In this document: positions 17,601 through 24,212 of the stretch, in pieces | Position numbering within the stretch: position 1 is the first letter of the stretch | Layout of the letters: the number at the start of each line of letters is the position of its first letter | Notes under the pieces: model-generated | Told to the model about the DNA's origin: nothing | Database searches by the model: none | What the model saw: only the letters and a program-made list of their open reading frames with translations | Made by a program: the position numbers and the translations under genes | Source: CALZKI01 sp045124055 | GTDB taxonomy: Bacteria > Bacillota > Clostridia > Lachnospirales > Lachnospiraceae | Direction: 5' to 3' | DNA: 35,909 nucleotides | NCBI GenBank assembly: GCA_045124055.1 | Contig: JBGVKZ010000039.1 | Span: 1-35,909, forward strand

Positions 17601-18169
17601 CCATAGAAAGAGTTGATAGACTGAAAACGGTCTATATCCATACGGACAAACACCATTTTTTCCTCCGGATTTTCATCTAACATCTCTCTGGTAGCCTCAA
17701 TAAATTTGGTTTTATTATAAATACCTGTCAGGACATCATAGTCCGCCAGATAACGAAGTCTTTCTAAGGGCTTTGCCATACTTCTGGAAATGGCATTATC
17801 AAGACGCATCTGCACACTGACAAAATCCCATGGGCTCGCCTGATAATTCCAGACTCCCATAGACAAAAATTTTCTTTCGGAAAGAACATCATACTTTTCT
17901 GCCAGAACCAAAATTGGAACATTACTATATTGCACACTTTTCATAAGTTCTTCCAAAATGGCATAACTTTCTTCCAATTCTTCCTTTACCAGCATTAAAA
18001 TAGCGTCCACTTTTCCTGACAAGGAGGATAGTCCCTCTTTCACTTCTGCCTGTCCGCAAGTAACCAGCAATTCATAACTTTCTTCCAAAAGTGCAAAATC
18101 CTCTGGTCTATCTACGTCTTCCCCCAATATTACAAAAACATTCTTCTTACTCTCCATATGTCCCTCCAT
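14657..18169 (-). CDS. Multidomain EAL c-di-GMP phosphodiesterase with two receivers and degenerate GGDEFs
   Basis: This is a 1170-aa soluble signalling protein. The frame is open to 18223; the ATG at 18169 is preferred (AGGGG 8 bases upstream), and ATG 18157 is also possible. Numbered from 18223, a receiver-like N-domain lacking an obvious phospho-Asp spans 28-148. Next come GGDEF 1 (160-315) with GRMEADVF in place of GGDEF, and EAL (330-575) with EALVRW, ELTES, DDFGSGYS, KID and EGVE all present. These are followed by PAS (610-716), receiver 1 (743-865; D794, T824, K846) and receiver 2 (890-1005; D940, T970, Arg for the usual Lys at 992). GGDEF 2 (1026-1184) has ASGFQF instead of GGDEF. It is probably a net c-di-GMP hydrolase tuned by phosphorylation; that is inference. 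Confidence 0.9.
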   Translation of the reverse strand: MEGHMESKKNVFVILGEDVDRPEDFALLEESYELLVTCGQAEVKEGLSSLSGKVDAILMLVKEELEESYAILEELMKSVQYSNVPILVLAEKYDVLSERKFLSMGVWNYQASPWDFVSVQMRLDNAISRSMAKPLERLRYLADYDVLTGIYNKTKFIEATREMLDENPEEKMVFVRMDIDRFQSINSFYGTKVGDNVLKFVAQSVKKHVKHYKKATYGRMEADVFAVCISYEDMQATMEKIGAIKRHFNNYPLEFDIVPAFGIYVIDDPELPVELMLDRAKLAAKTIKGQFLKNYAFYTDDMGAALEEEQQIINEMVHALETEQFTVYFQPKYNVKSKLPVGAEALVRWEHPEKGLISPGKFVPIFEKNGFITKLDFYVWNKVCFMLRGWLDEGEKPNPISVNMSRVNLFNPNIVKILCDLTDSYNIPRELLQLELTESAYADATAAMKEKVKRFREEGFLVLMDDFGSGYSSLNVLKDIEVDVLKIDMRFFETSDIGGRGENIVASVIRMAKWLDIPTIAEGVEKEEQVEFLRNIGCEFVQGYYFAKPMPAYAYNSIACVTNGFEKLNKSNFDANQIFAMDTEMEHLVSDSNQAIAVYEYDHETLEVIRVNNAYYELMGYDDRYIRANNLLDVLEEKSRKIIQDTLNEAVQTKGTVGCEYEKVLSNGKRVWLHLKLKYISHIEGRNIIIGTHIDITGEKQVEDSFNKYVYALQSATMFDESKEESILIVDDLEFNRSILRGMMSDQYKIFEACNGREALEILEEHHNEIRLILLDIVMPIMDGKEFLAIKNKNLMYRDIAVVVITAEEDEQVQLNMLESGVNDYITKPFIKEMVLRRINNVLEYNNRFRNMMYEYSKIAKKLSVKNSVYDTILVVDDVELNRAIIRDIFKNDFTVLEAGNGQEAMTIIQQYNYRIDVILLDLFMPVMSGIEFLNEKKNHEMMADIPVVVITADDTVAQQVNVLELGASDYVVRPIVEEVLIRRVNNVMESHYQYKKMLKQYYNVVEQATADPLTHLYSRNTAEEMIMQIIKENPDKCHALIVMDVDDFKEINDVYGHNYGDVVLINLADKLKNFFRTGDVLARASGFQFCLFMQDVPSAKIAEKKCQELLYEITKMRIGKKQLAVTCSMGIAIAENKPMKFSDLYERAENALIEGRKIAKGQATLSNGR

Positions 18170-18205
18170 ATCATTTTCCCCTGATATTTTATACATATTT
18201 TTACC

Positions 18206-18211
18206 ATTATA
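18206..18211 (-). promoter_or_regulatory. Possible -10 box for the EAL-protein gene
   Basis: A TATAAT lies 37 bp before the ATG at 18169, just after the terminator of the preceding gene. The -35 region would fall inside that terminator hairpin (TAGATA, poor). It also argues against any start codon upstream of 18206. Confidence 0.4.
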
Positions 18212-18213
18212 AC

Positions 18214-18249
18214 AAAAATCCACAATAATATCTAGGATTATTGTGGATT
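18214..18249 (-). terminator. Terminator of the sulfur operon
   Basis: The arms 18217-18229 and 18237-18249 are a perfect 13-bp inverted repeat (AATCCACAATAAT) with a 7-nt loop, followed by T on the minus strand. It stands about 75 bp after the last gene of the metY-cysK-rrf2-GNAT unit. The 75 bp between hold nothing recognisable. Confidence 0.85.
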
Positions 18250-18325
18250 TTCCGTCGTTTTTTCTATATTTTTTCTAAGATTTATCTATGATATCTCTCC
18301 CTTTGGCATAAGGCCTATCGTTTGA

Positions 18326-18949
18326 TTACTGAATTCCACGAAAAACCAATTCTGCTGCCTTGGATAAATTTTCAAAGTCTCCTGGATTTAAGTAAGAAAT
18401 GTCTTTTGTCTCATAACTTCCCAAAGTTACCGCGTCCATATATTCTTCTAATTTTCTGATATCCACCTGAAATTTTGCACCATAAGTAAATCGATAATCC
18501 ATTTCTCCTTGATAAGAAAAATATTGGTTTCCCTCAATATCACTTAACATTTCAAAAATAACAATATTTCCAGGTTGATAGCCGGGCAAAATGTCCCGCA
18601 CAATAAACAAACGCAAATGCTCATTTTTATCCAGATTTTCTTCTTGTACTTTCGGGTCAGCTATGTAATTTGCCCAAATAAGTAATGCCGTTACCCCTCC
18701 AAAGAATAATCCCATTAAAAAATGCAGCATAAAGCCGCTGATAGTCAGCACTGCAAAGCTTAGGCAAATCCCAAAATTTCTGATTTTGTCCTTTTTAATC
18801 ATAAGGGCAAACATCATAAGACCAAAGCCTGCTGCTAATAAGCCTAGGGATAAATGTTTCCCAAAAACGATGGCTAAAATAGCTCCTGCCCAAAAAAGAA
18901 TTCCCAGTATTCCTAACACCCAATTATTTACATAAACCGTTACTTTCAC
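18326..18949 (-). CDS. Membrane protein of unknown function
   Basis: This 207-aa protein has four to five hydrophobic helices in residues 10-100, then a soluble C-terminal domain of about 100 residues (from KNEHLRLF to the end). I do not recognise the family. Its ATG overlaps the TGA of the double GNAT gene (ATGA), so it is translationally coupled and is the last gene of the metY unit. Confidence 0.7.
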   Translation of the reverse strand: MKVTVYVNNWVLGILGILFWAGAILAIVFGKHLSLGLLAAGFGLMMFALMIKKDKIRNFGICLSFAVLTISGFMLHFLMGLFFGGVTALLIWANYIADPKVQEENLDKNEHLRLFIVRDILPGYQPGNIVIFEMLSDIEGNQYFSYQGEMDYRFTYGAKFQVDIRKLEEYMDAVTLGSYETKDISYLNPGDFENLSKAAELVFRGIQ

Positions 18950-20157
18950 TTTTTCTCTCCTAACCCTATGAACGTCTCAAATTCCTCTTTGGTTATACCA
19001 AACAATATGACATTTGTAAATTGTCCATCATAATATACTTGTTCTTTCCAAACACCTTCTATCTTGCAACCCACTCGTCTCATAACTCTGGCCGAAGCCT
19101 CGTTTCCATCATTGACGCAAATATTCATTTTATGAAGTCTCTTTTCAAAAAAGGCATATCCCATAATCAAAGCCATTGCTTTGGTTGCATAGCCCTTTTT
19201 TCTGGCATTTTGTAAAAAATAAAGGCTGATAGAAAAAGTTCCATTTTTGTAATCTATGCTGTGAAGATTGATATTGCCTACATATTCTCCCTGAAGGGTC
19301 GTTACCGCGAATTCGATTCGGTCATCCTGCCCCTCAAAATGTAAATGTTCCTCTTCTTTTTCTGTCAATGCATCCAGTAGCATCGGAAGTTTTACCTCAT
19401 TGTCATAGAACCTTGAATCCTGTGAGGCAAACAGCATTTCTCTATTTTGGTAATAGTCTTGTTCTGTCATATCTCGAATAAGAATTTCGTCATATTGCCA
19501 AAAATAAGGACGTTCTTTTAAAAGATTTTGAAAATCATTTTGTGTGCTTTGAACCAGTCCAAGAGAACTTTCTAAACAAAGTTTTCCTTTTTCCTTTGAA
19601 GGAGTTCTATATTCTAAATCTGTGATTCCATAATAATACTGGGCGTAGTATTTTCCGTGATGATAAAACATATCACTTCTTTTGGCTTCCAGTGTAAAAC
19701 CAATGGCATCAAGAAAGGCGATTCCTTCTTCATTTCCTTCCATAACAAAACAATTTACTTTATGAAGTCTTCTTTCTAAAAAAGCATATCGTAATAAAAT
19801 ATCAAAGGTACTTTTTCCATAGCCTTTTCTTCTGTATGCCGGGAAAATAGTTACATCACATTGTGCAGAACCATCTTTTTCCTCTATATAACCTAAAATG
19901 GCATAGCCCACCATACGATTTTCCGTATCTAAAACGGCAAACCAGAGTTCCTTGCCCTCTTTTGTCATTTCTTTGGCATATAGTACCATACCCTCTGCCT
20001 TTTCTACAGTAGAAGGCAAGGCAATACCACCCTCTGCTTGTCTACGGAGGGTGGTATCTTTCAAAATTTCATAAAAAGTTGATGCATCTTTGTCTTCGAT
20101 GATTCTAAGGGCTATTTTCTCATTTTTCCAAAAGTATGATTGGTTCATATTCTCCAC
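18946..20157 (-). CDS. Tandem GNAT N-acetyltransferase (two domains)
   Basis: This 403-aa cytoplasmic protein is made of two GNAT domains of the RimJ/RimL type, about 8-180 and 225-395. Each has the acetyl-CoA loop (YRRKGYGKS, ARKKGYATKA), followed by the same ERRLHKVN / EKRLHKMN stretch and an F/YYxGQ-type ending. The repeat suggests internal duplication. The acceptor substrate is unknown. It begins 5 bp after the Rrf2 regulator gene and overlaps the next gene by 4 bp, so it belongs to the sulfur operon. Confidence 0.85.
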   Translation of the reverse strand: MENMNQSYFWKNEKIALRIIEDKDASTFYEILKDTTLRRQAEGGIALPSTVEKAEGMVLYAKEMTKEGKELWFAVLDTENRMVGYAILGYIEEKDGSAQCDVTIFPAYRRKGYGKSTFDILLRYAFLERRLHKVNCFVMEGNEEGIAFLDAIGFTLEAKRSDMFYHHGKYYAQYYYGITDLEYRTPSKEKGKLCLESSLGLVQSTQNDFQNLLKERPYFWQYDEILIRDMTEQDYYQNREMLFASQDSRFYDNEVKLPMLLDALTEKEEEHLHFEGQDDRIEFAVTTLQGEYVGNINLHSIDYKNGTFSISLYFLQNARKKGYATKAMALIMGYAFFEKRLHKMNICVNDGNEASARVMRRVGCKIEGVWKEQVYYDGQFTNVILFGITKEEFETFIGLGEKK

Positions 20158-20162
20158 CTCTC

Positions 20163-20576
20163 TTATGGTTCTCCTTTATGCATCAAATCTTCAAGGGTTA
20201 CTTTATCAAAATAATTCGTAATCATTTCGTTTAACTCACGCCACATAGGAAGGGTTCTACACTCCCTTGCATACTCACAGGTTTTTGCCTCACATTCCAA
20301 ACAGGCTACCGGTGCCAGTGTGCCTTCTGTCAAAAGCAATATTTCACCTACTTTATACATAGACGGTTGACGGTTCAGACGGTATCCACCACCTTTCCCG
20401 TGTATAGCATCAATCATTTTGTTTTTCGATAGCACCGTCATAATACTTTCCAAATACTTTTGTGAAATGTTCTGGCGATTTGCAATTTCTTTCAGAGGAA
20501 TATATTCGTCTTTTTGTCTTTCTGCCAAATCCACCATCACTCTTAATGCATAACGCCCTTTTGTTGAAATCATCAT
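20163..20576 (-). CDS. Rrf2-family transcriptional regulator with cysteine cluster
   Basis: This 137-aa DNA-binding regulator begins MMISTKGRYALRVMVDLA, the classic Rrf2 winged-helix start. Residues near 95-115 hold four cysteines in the order C-x2-C-x4-C-x6-C (ACLEC, TCEYAREC), comparable to the Fe-S ligand region of IscR. The frame reads back to 20591, but the ATG at 20576 has GGAG at the end of cysK and is chosen; the start falls just after the cysK stop. Linkage to cysK and metY suggests a sulfur regulator like CymR, with possible Fe-S sensing. It may act on the operon's own promoter. Confidence 0.88.
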   Translation of the reverse strand: MMISTKGRYALRVMVDLAERQKDEYIPLKEIANRQNISQKYLESIMTVLSKNKMIDAIHGKGGGYRLNRQPSMYKVGEILLLTEGTLAPVACLECEAKTCEYARECRTLPMWRELNEMITNYFDKVTLEDLMHKGEP

Positions 20577-20580
20577 ATGT

Positions 20581-21513
20581 TTATTCTCCAAATAAATCCG
20601 TTGATAAATAACGGTCTCCCGAATCCGGTAACAGTACTACAATATTTTTTCCTTTGTTTTCTTCGCGTTTTGCCAATTCAACTGCTGCATACAAGGCTGC
20701 CCCGGAAGAAATCCCTACTAAAACGCCTTCTTTGCTGCCTATCATTCTACCATATTCAAAGGCTTTTTCATTTTCTACTTTGATAATTTCATCATAGATT
20801 GTAGTATCCAAAATTTCTGGAACGAATCCTGCACCAATTCCCTGAATTTTATGTGCTCCGCCTACTCCTTCTGATAAAACGGGTGAGGAAGCGGGCTCTA
20901 CGGCTACTACTTTAATAGCCGGATTTTTGGATTTTAAATACTGTCCTGTTCCTGTAATCGTTCCACCAGTACCAACGCCGGCCACAAAAATATCTACCTT
21001 GCCATCGGTATCTTCATAAATTTCAGGACCTGTGGTTTCAAAATGTGCCTTTGGATTTTCCGGATTCACAAACTGACCTGCAATCATACTGTTTGGTATT
21101 TCTTTTGCCAGTTCTTCTGCTTTTGCAATAGCACCTTGCATACCTTTTGTGCCATCAGAAAGCACTAACTTTGCTCCATAGGCTTTAATCAATTTTCTTC
21201 GTTCTACGGACATCGTATCCGGCATTACGATAATAATTTCATACCCTTTGGCTGTGGCTACACTGGCAAGACCAATTCCCGTATTGCCGGAAGTTGGCTC
21301 AATAATCACACTGCCTTTTTTTAACTGCCCGCTTTCTTCTGCCTTTTCAATCATTGCCTTGGCAACTCTATCTTTGACTGAGCCTGCTGGATTAAAATAT
21401 TCTAATTTAGCTAAAACTTTTGCTTCTAAATGAAATTCCTCTTCGATATGAGTTAACTCTAGTAATGGTGTCTTTCCCACTAATTGTTCTGCTGATGTAT
21501 AAATATTTGCCAT
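20581..21513 (-). CDS. cysK: Cysteine synthase A (O-acetylserine sulfhydrylase)
   Basis: This PLP enzyme makes cysteine from O-acetylserine and sulfide. The 310-aa protein has NPAGSVKDR (PLP Lys), PTSGNTGIGLA (substrate loop), GTGGTITGTG (phosphate-binding loop) and GISSGAAL near the end. The frame extends to 21531, but MANIYTS at 21513 follows a GGAGG site and fits the family's N-terminus. It sits 26 bp after metY. The last codons carry the ribosome-binding site of the Rrf2 gene. Confidence 0.94.
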   Translation of the reverse strand: MANIYTSAEQLVGKTPLLELTHIEEEFHLEAKVLAKLEYFNPAGSVKDRVAKAMIEKAEESGQLKKGSVIIEPTSGNTGIGLASVATAKGYEIIIVMPDTMSVERRKLIKAYGAKLVLSDGTKGMQGAIAKAEELAKEIPNSMIAGQFVNPENPKAHFETTGPEIYEDTDGKVDIFVAGVGTGGTITGTGQYLKSKNPAIKVVAVEPASSPVLSEGVGGAHKIQGIGAGFVPEILDTTIYDEIIKVENEKAFEYGRMIGSKEGVLVGISSGAALYAAVELAKREENKGKNIVVLLPDSGDRYLSTDLFGE

Positions 21514-21539
21514 AATATATAAATCCTCCATATACTTTT

Positions 21540-22829
21540 TTATTTTACTGCATCAAAACCCTTTTGTAAATCTTCCAAAATGTCCTCAATGTGCTCTGTA
21601 CCAATGGATAATCGAATCGTATTTGGTTTAATACCCTGGTCTAATAATTCTTCCTCTGACAACTGCGAATGGGTGGTGGTTGCCGGGTGAATGACCAGAC
21701 TTTTTACGTCAGCCACATTGGCAAGTAAAGAAAAAATCTCCAAATTGTCAATAAACTTATGGGCTTCTTCTACCCCACCCTTTATTTCAAAAGTAAAAAT
21801 AGAACCGCCCCCATTGGCAAAATATTTTTCATATAAAGCGTGGTCCGGGTGGTCTTCTAAAGCCGGATGGTTAATGTGCTCAACCTGTGGATGATTCTTT
21901 AAAAATTCCAGGACCTTTTTTGTATTTTCAATATGTCTATCCAATCTTAAAGACAGCGTTTCAATTCCCTGTAACAATAAAAAGGCATTAAAAGGTGATA
22001 TGGTTGCCCCGGTATCTCTTAAAAGAATTGCTCTGATATAAGTGACATATGCAGCCTCCTTTGCTGCTGCCACAAAAGACACTCCATGATAACTTGGATT
22101 TGGCTTAATAATGGCAGAATGCTTTCCACTCTTTTCCCAGTCAAACCTGCCGGAATCTACAATAATTCCTCCCAAAGTCGTTCCGTGTCCACCCAGGAAC
22201 TTGGTGGCTGAATGGACCACAATATCTGCTCCATATTCAATAGGACGAATCAAATAGGGTGTTCCAAATGTATTGTCTATTACCAATGGAATGCCATTTG
22301 TATGTGCAATTTCAGACAAAGCACTAATGTCCGGTATATCTGCATTGGGATTACCAAGGGTTTCTATATAAATCGCTTTTGTGTTGTCTAAAATAGCATT
22401 CTGTACTTCTTCTAAATTGTGAATGTCAACAAAAGTTGTGGTAATTCCATATTGACTTAAAGTGTGTGCCAATAGATTATAGCTACCACCATAAATGGTC
22501 TTCTGAGCTACAATATGGTCTCCCTTTTGTGCTAGTGCCAAAATTGCGTATGTAATTGCTGCTGCCCCGGAAGCTACTGCCAACGCAGCCACACCGCCTT
22601 CTAATGCAGCAACTCTTTTTTCTAAAACATCTTGTGTGGAATTGGTCAGGCGTCCATAGATATTGCCTGCATCTGTCAAATTGAATCTGGCTGCTGCATG
22701 AGCCGAATTATCAAATACATAAGAAGTGGTCTGATAGATAGGAACCGCTCTAGAACCGGTGGCAATATCCGGTTTTTCCTGTCCTACGTGAAGCTGTAAC
22801 GTTTCAAATCTTAATTTTTTCTCATTCAT
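21540..22829 (-). CDS. metY: O-acetylhomoserine sulfhydrylase / aminocarboxypropyltransferase
   Basis: This PLP enzyme of the Cys/Met metabolism family makes homocysteine from O-acetylhomoserine and sulfide. The 429-aa length is that of MetY rather than the roughly 380 aa of cystathionine gamma-synthase. Visible are QTTSYVF, the PLP lysine in HSATKFLGGHG, and GNPNADIPD. AAAGGTAGG precedes the ATG. It is the first gene of the sulfur operon, behind a promoter enclosed in an inverted repeat. No S-box or T-box fits in the roughly 40-nt leader. Confidence 0.93.
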   Translation of the reverse strand: MNEKKLRFETLQLHVGQEKPDIATGSRAVPIYQTTSYVFDNSAHAAARFNLTDAGNIYGRLTNSTQDVLEKRVAALEGGVAALAVASGAAAITYAILALAQKGDHIVAQKTIYGGSYNLLAHTLSQYGITTTFVDIHNLEEVQNAILDNTKAIYIETLGNPNADIPDISALSEIAHTNGIPLVIDNTFGTPYLIRPIEYGADIVVHSATKFLGGHGTTLGGIIVDSGRFDWEKSGKHSAIIKPNPSYHGVSFVAAAKEAAYVTYIRAILLRDTGATISPFNAFLLLQGIETLSLRLDRHIENTKKVLEFLKNHPQVEHINHPALEDHPDHALYEKYFANGGGSIFTFEIKGGVEEAHKFIDNLEIFSLLANVADVKSLVIHPATTTHSQLSEEELLDQGIKPNTIRLSIGTEHIEDILEDLQKGFDAVK

Positions 22830-22870
22830 ATCTTTTACCTACCTTTCTGGTATGTTGATTGGTTGATATG

Positions 22871-22899
22871 AATATACTCTCATTTGCCTACCTTGTCAA
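22871..22899 (-). promoter_or_regulatory. Sigma-A promoter of metY-cysK-rrf2
   Basis: TTGACA (22894-22899) and TATATT (22871-22876) are separated by 17 bp, about 42 bp before the metY ATG. The -35 box is in the centre of an inverted repeat, and the spacer is one of its arms. Confidence 0.85.
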
Positions 22900-22916
22900 T
22901 GGGTAAATGAGAGTAT
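22874..22916. promoter_or_regulatory. Inverted repeat enclosing the metY promoter (candidate operator)
   Basis: The arms 22874-22885 (ATACTCTCATTT) and 22905-22916 are perfect 12-bp complements. The match extends inward by a G-U and two G-C pairs, leaving a 13-bp centre. A transcript from the metY promoter begins downstream of both arms, so the repeat cannot be an RNA leader for metY. No T tract follows on the minus strand, so it is a poor galK terminator. DNA binding by a regulator is the simplest reading. Confidence 0.65.
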
Positions 22917-22928
22917 TTTAAAATTTTT

Positions 22929-24209
22929 CTATATAACTTGAATACCGCCATATTTTCGTATTTTGTATTCTTGACAAGCTCCTTTACCAAATACTTTATT
23001 CATATACTTTTGGTAAGCAGGGACTGCCTCATTTTTGACAAAAGCCTGAATGGTTCCGGCAAAACCGCCGCCGTGCACGCGGCTTACGCCCTTTTCTCCA
23101 AGAATCATCTCGCTGATACAAAGGGCAACGGATACATTCTGGTGTGTAATATCCTGATGAATATACACATTTTGTAAATATTTAAAAGAAGAATCCCCAG
23201 AGGCTTTTACATTCTTTAAAAATTCATCAAAGTCCTCCTCCATTAAGGCTTTTGTTTCCTTTTGCACACGTTCGTTTTCCAGCACAAAATGTAAGGCTCT
23301 TAAAAAGGCTCTGTCCCCTTCATTTTCACGTATTCTTTGAATATTTTCTAACAAATCTTCTTGTGATACTTGCCGCAACACTTCTTTTCCAAAAACGGCT
23401 GCCACTTGTTTCATTTCATAAGGAACGGCTGCATATTCAGGCGTACAATCTGCGTGGGAGCTTTTGGTATCTGTAATGCAAAGGCTGTACCCAAACTTTG
23501 AAAAATCACACGTAACCTTTTCTATTTGTGGATTCTTTCCATCTTGAAAATCAACATGTACCAGGTTTCCTACGCTACTGGCCAACTGGTCCATTAGTCC
23601 GCAAGGCTTACCAAAATACACATTTTCCGCATATTGTCCAATTTGGGCAATTTCCACTGGGGATACGTTTCCCTCATTATACATTTTCGATATAATGGTT
23701 CCCACCACAGTTTCAAAGGCTGCGGAAGAAGAAAGTCCTGCACCAATTAGTACCTCACTGGTAAGATAGGCTCTGAAACCTCCAATTTGATAGCCACTTT
23801 CTTTCATACCCTGTAATATTCCTTTGATAAGGGAAAGGGTTGTGCCTTCTTCCTCTTTTTTCTTTTCTAAATTATCCAAAGAAATCGTAACCTTGGGATA
23901 CCCTTTTGAAACAATAGTCACCTGATTCTCTTCTGTCTTATGGGTAATGGCAATGACATCCACATTGACAGAAGCGACTAACACTTCTCCTTGCTGATGG
24001 TCCGTGTGATTGCCTCCAATCTCGCTTCTTCCTGGAGCACTGAATATGGAGACTTCTTCTTTTCCAAACAGTTCTTCATAAGTTTGTAAGGCACCAATAT
24101 AGCGTTCTTTTTGATATTCCACTTTGGCAGAATCCACGTAGATATCCAGGAAATCTTCGTCTAAGTCTCCGGTTTGAATCTTTGCAATTATTTCTCTTGT
24201 TGTACTCAT
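22929..24209 (-). CDS. galK: Galactokinase-family GHMP kinase
   Basis: This cytoplasmic enzyme phosphorylates galactose at C1 using ATP, the entry step of the Leloir pathway. The 426-aa protein has the substrate motif GRSEIGGNHTDHQQG (about 61-75), the ATP loop GAGLSSSAAFE and the C-terminal GGGFAGT. Gly-Gly-Asn replaces the usual I/L-G-E before HTD, a form seen in clostridial galactokinases. AAGGGG precedes the ATG. It begins 3 bp after the flavodoxin fusion gene and has no galT or galE beside it. Confidence 0.88.
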   Translation of the reverse strand: MSTTREIIAKIQTGDLDEDFLDIYVDSAKVEYQKERYIGALQTYEELFGKEEVSIFSAPGRSEIGGNHTDHQQGEVLVASVNVDVIAITHKTEENQVTIVSKGYPKVTISLDNLEKKKEEEGTTLSLIKGILQGMKESGYQIGGFRAYLTSEVLIGAGLSSSAAFETVVGTIISKMYNEGNVSPVEIAQIGQYAENVYFGKPCGLMDQLASSVGNLVHVDFQDGKNPQIEKVTCDFSKFGYSLCITDTKSSHADCTPEYAAVPYEMKQVAAVFGKEVLRQVSQEDLLENIQRIRENEGDRAFLRALHFVLENERVQKETKALMEEDFDEFLKNVKASGDSSFKYLQNVYIHQDITHQNVSVALCISEMILGEKGVSRVHGGGFAGTIQAFVKNEAVPAYQKYMNKVFGKGACQEYKIRKYGGIQVI

Positions 24210-24212
24210 TTT

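Noticed and set aside
22830..22870. SAM riboswitch ahead of metY
   Set aside because: The distance from the promoter to the ATG is only about 40 bp, too short for an S-box.
22861..22928. Terminator for galK
   Set aside because: The hairpin has strong arms, but no T tract follows on the minus strand and the metY promoter occupies its centre, so an operator is more likely.
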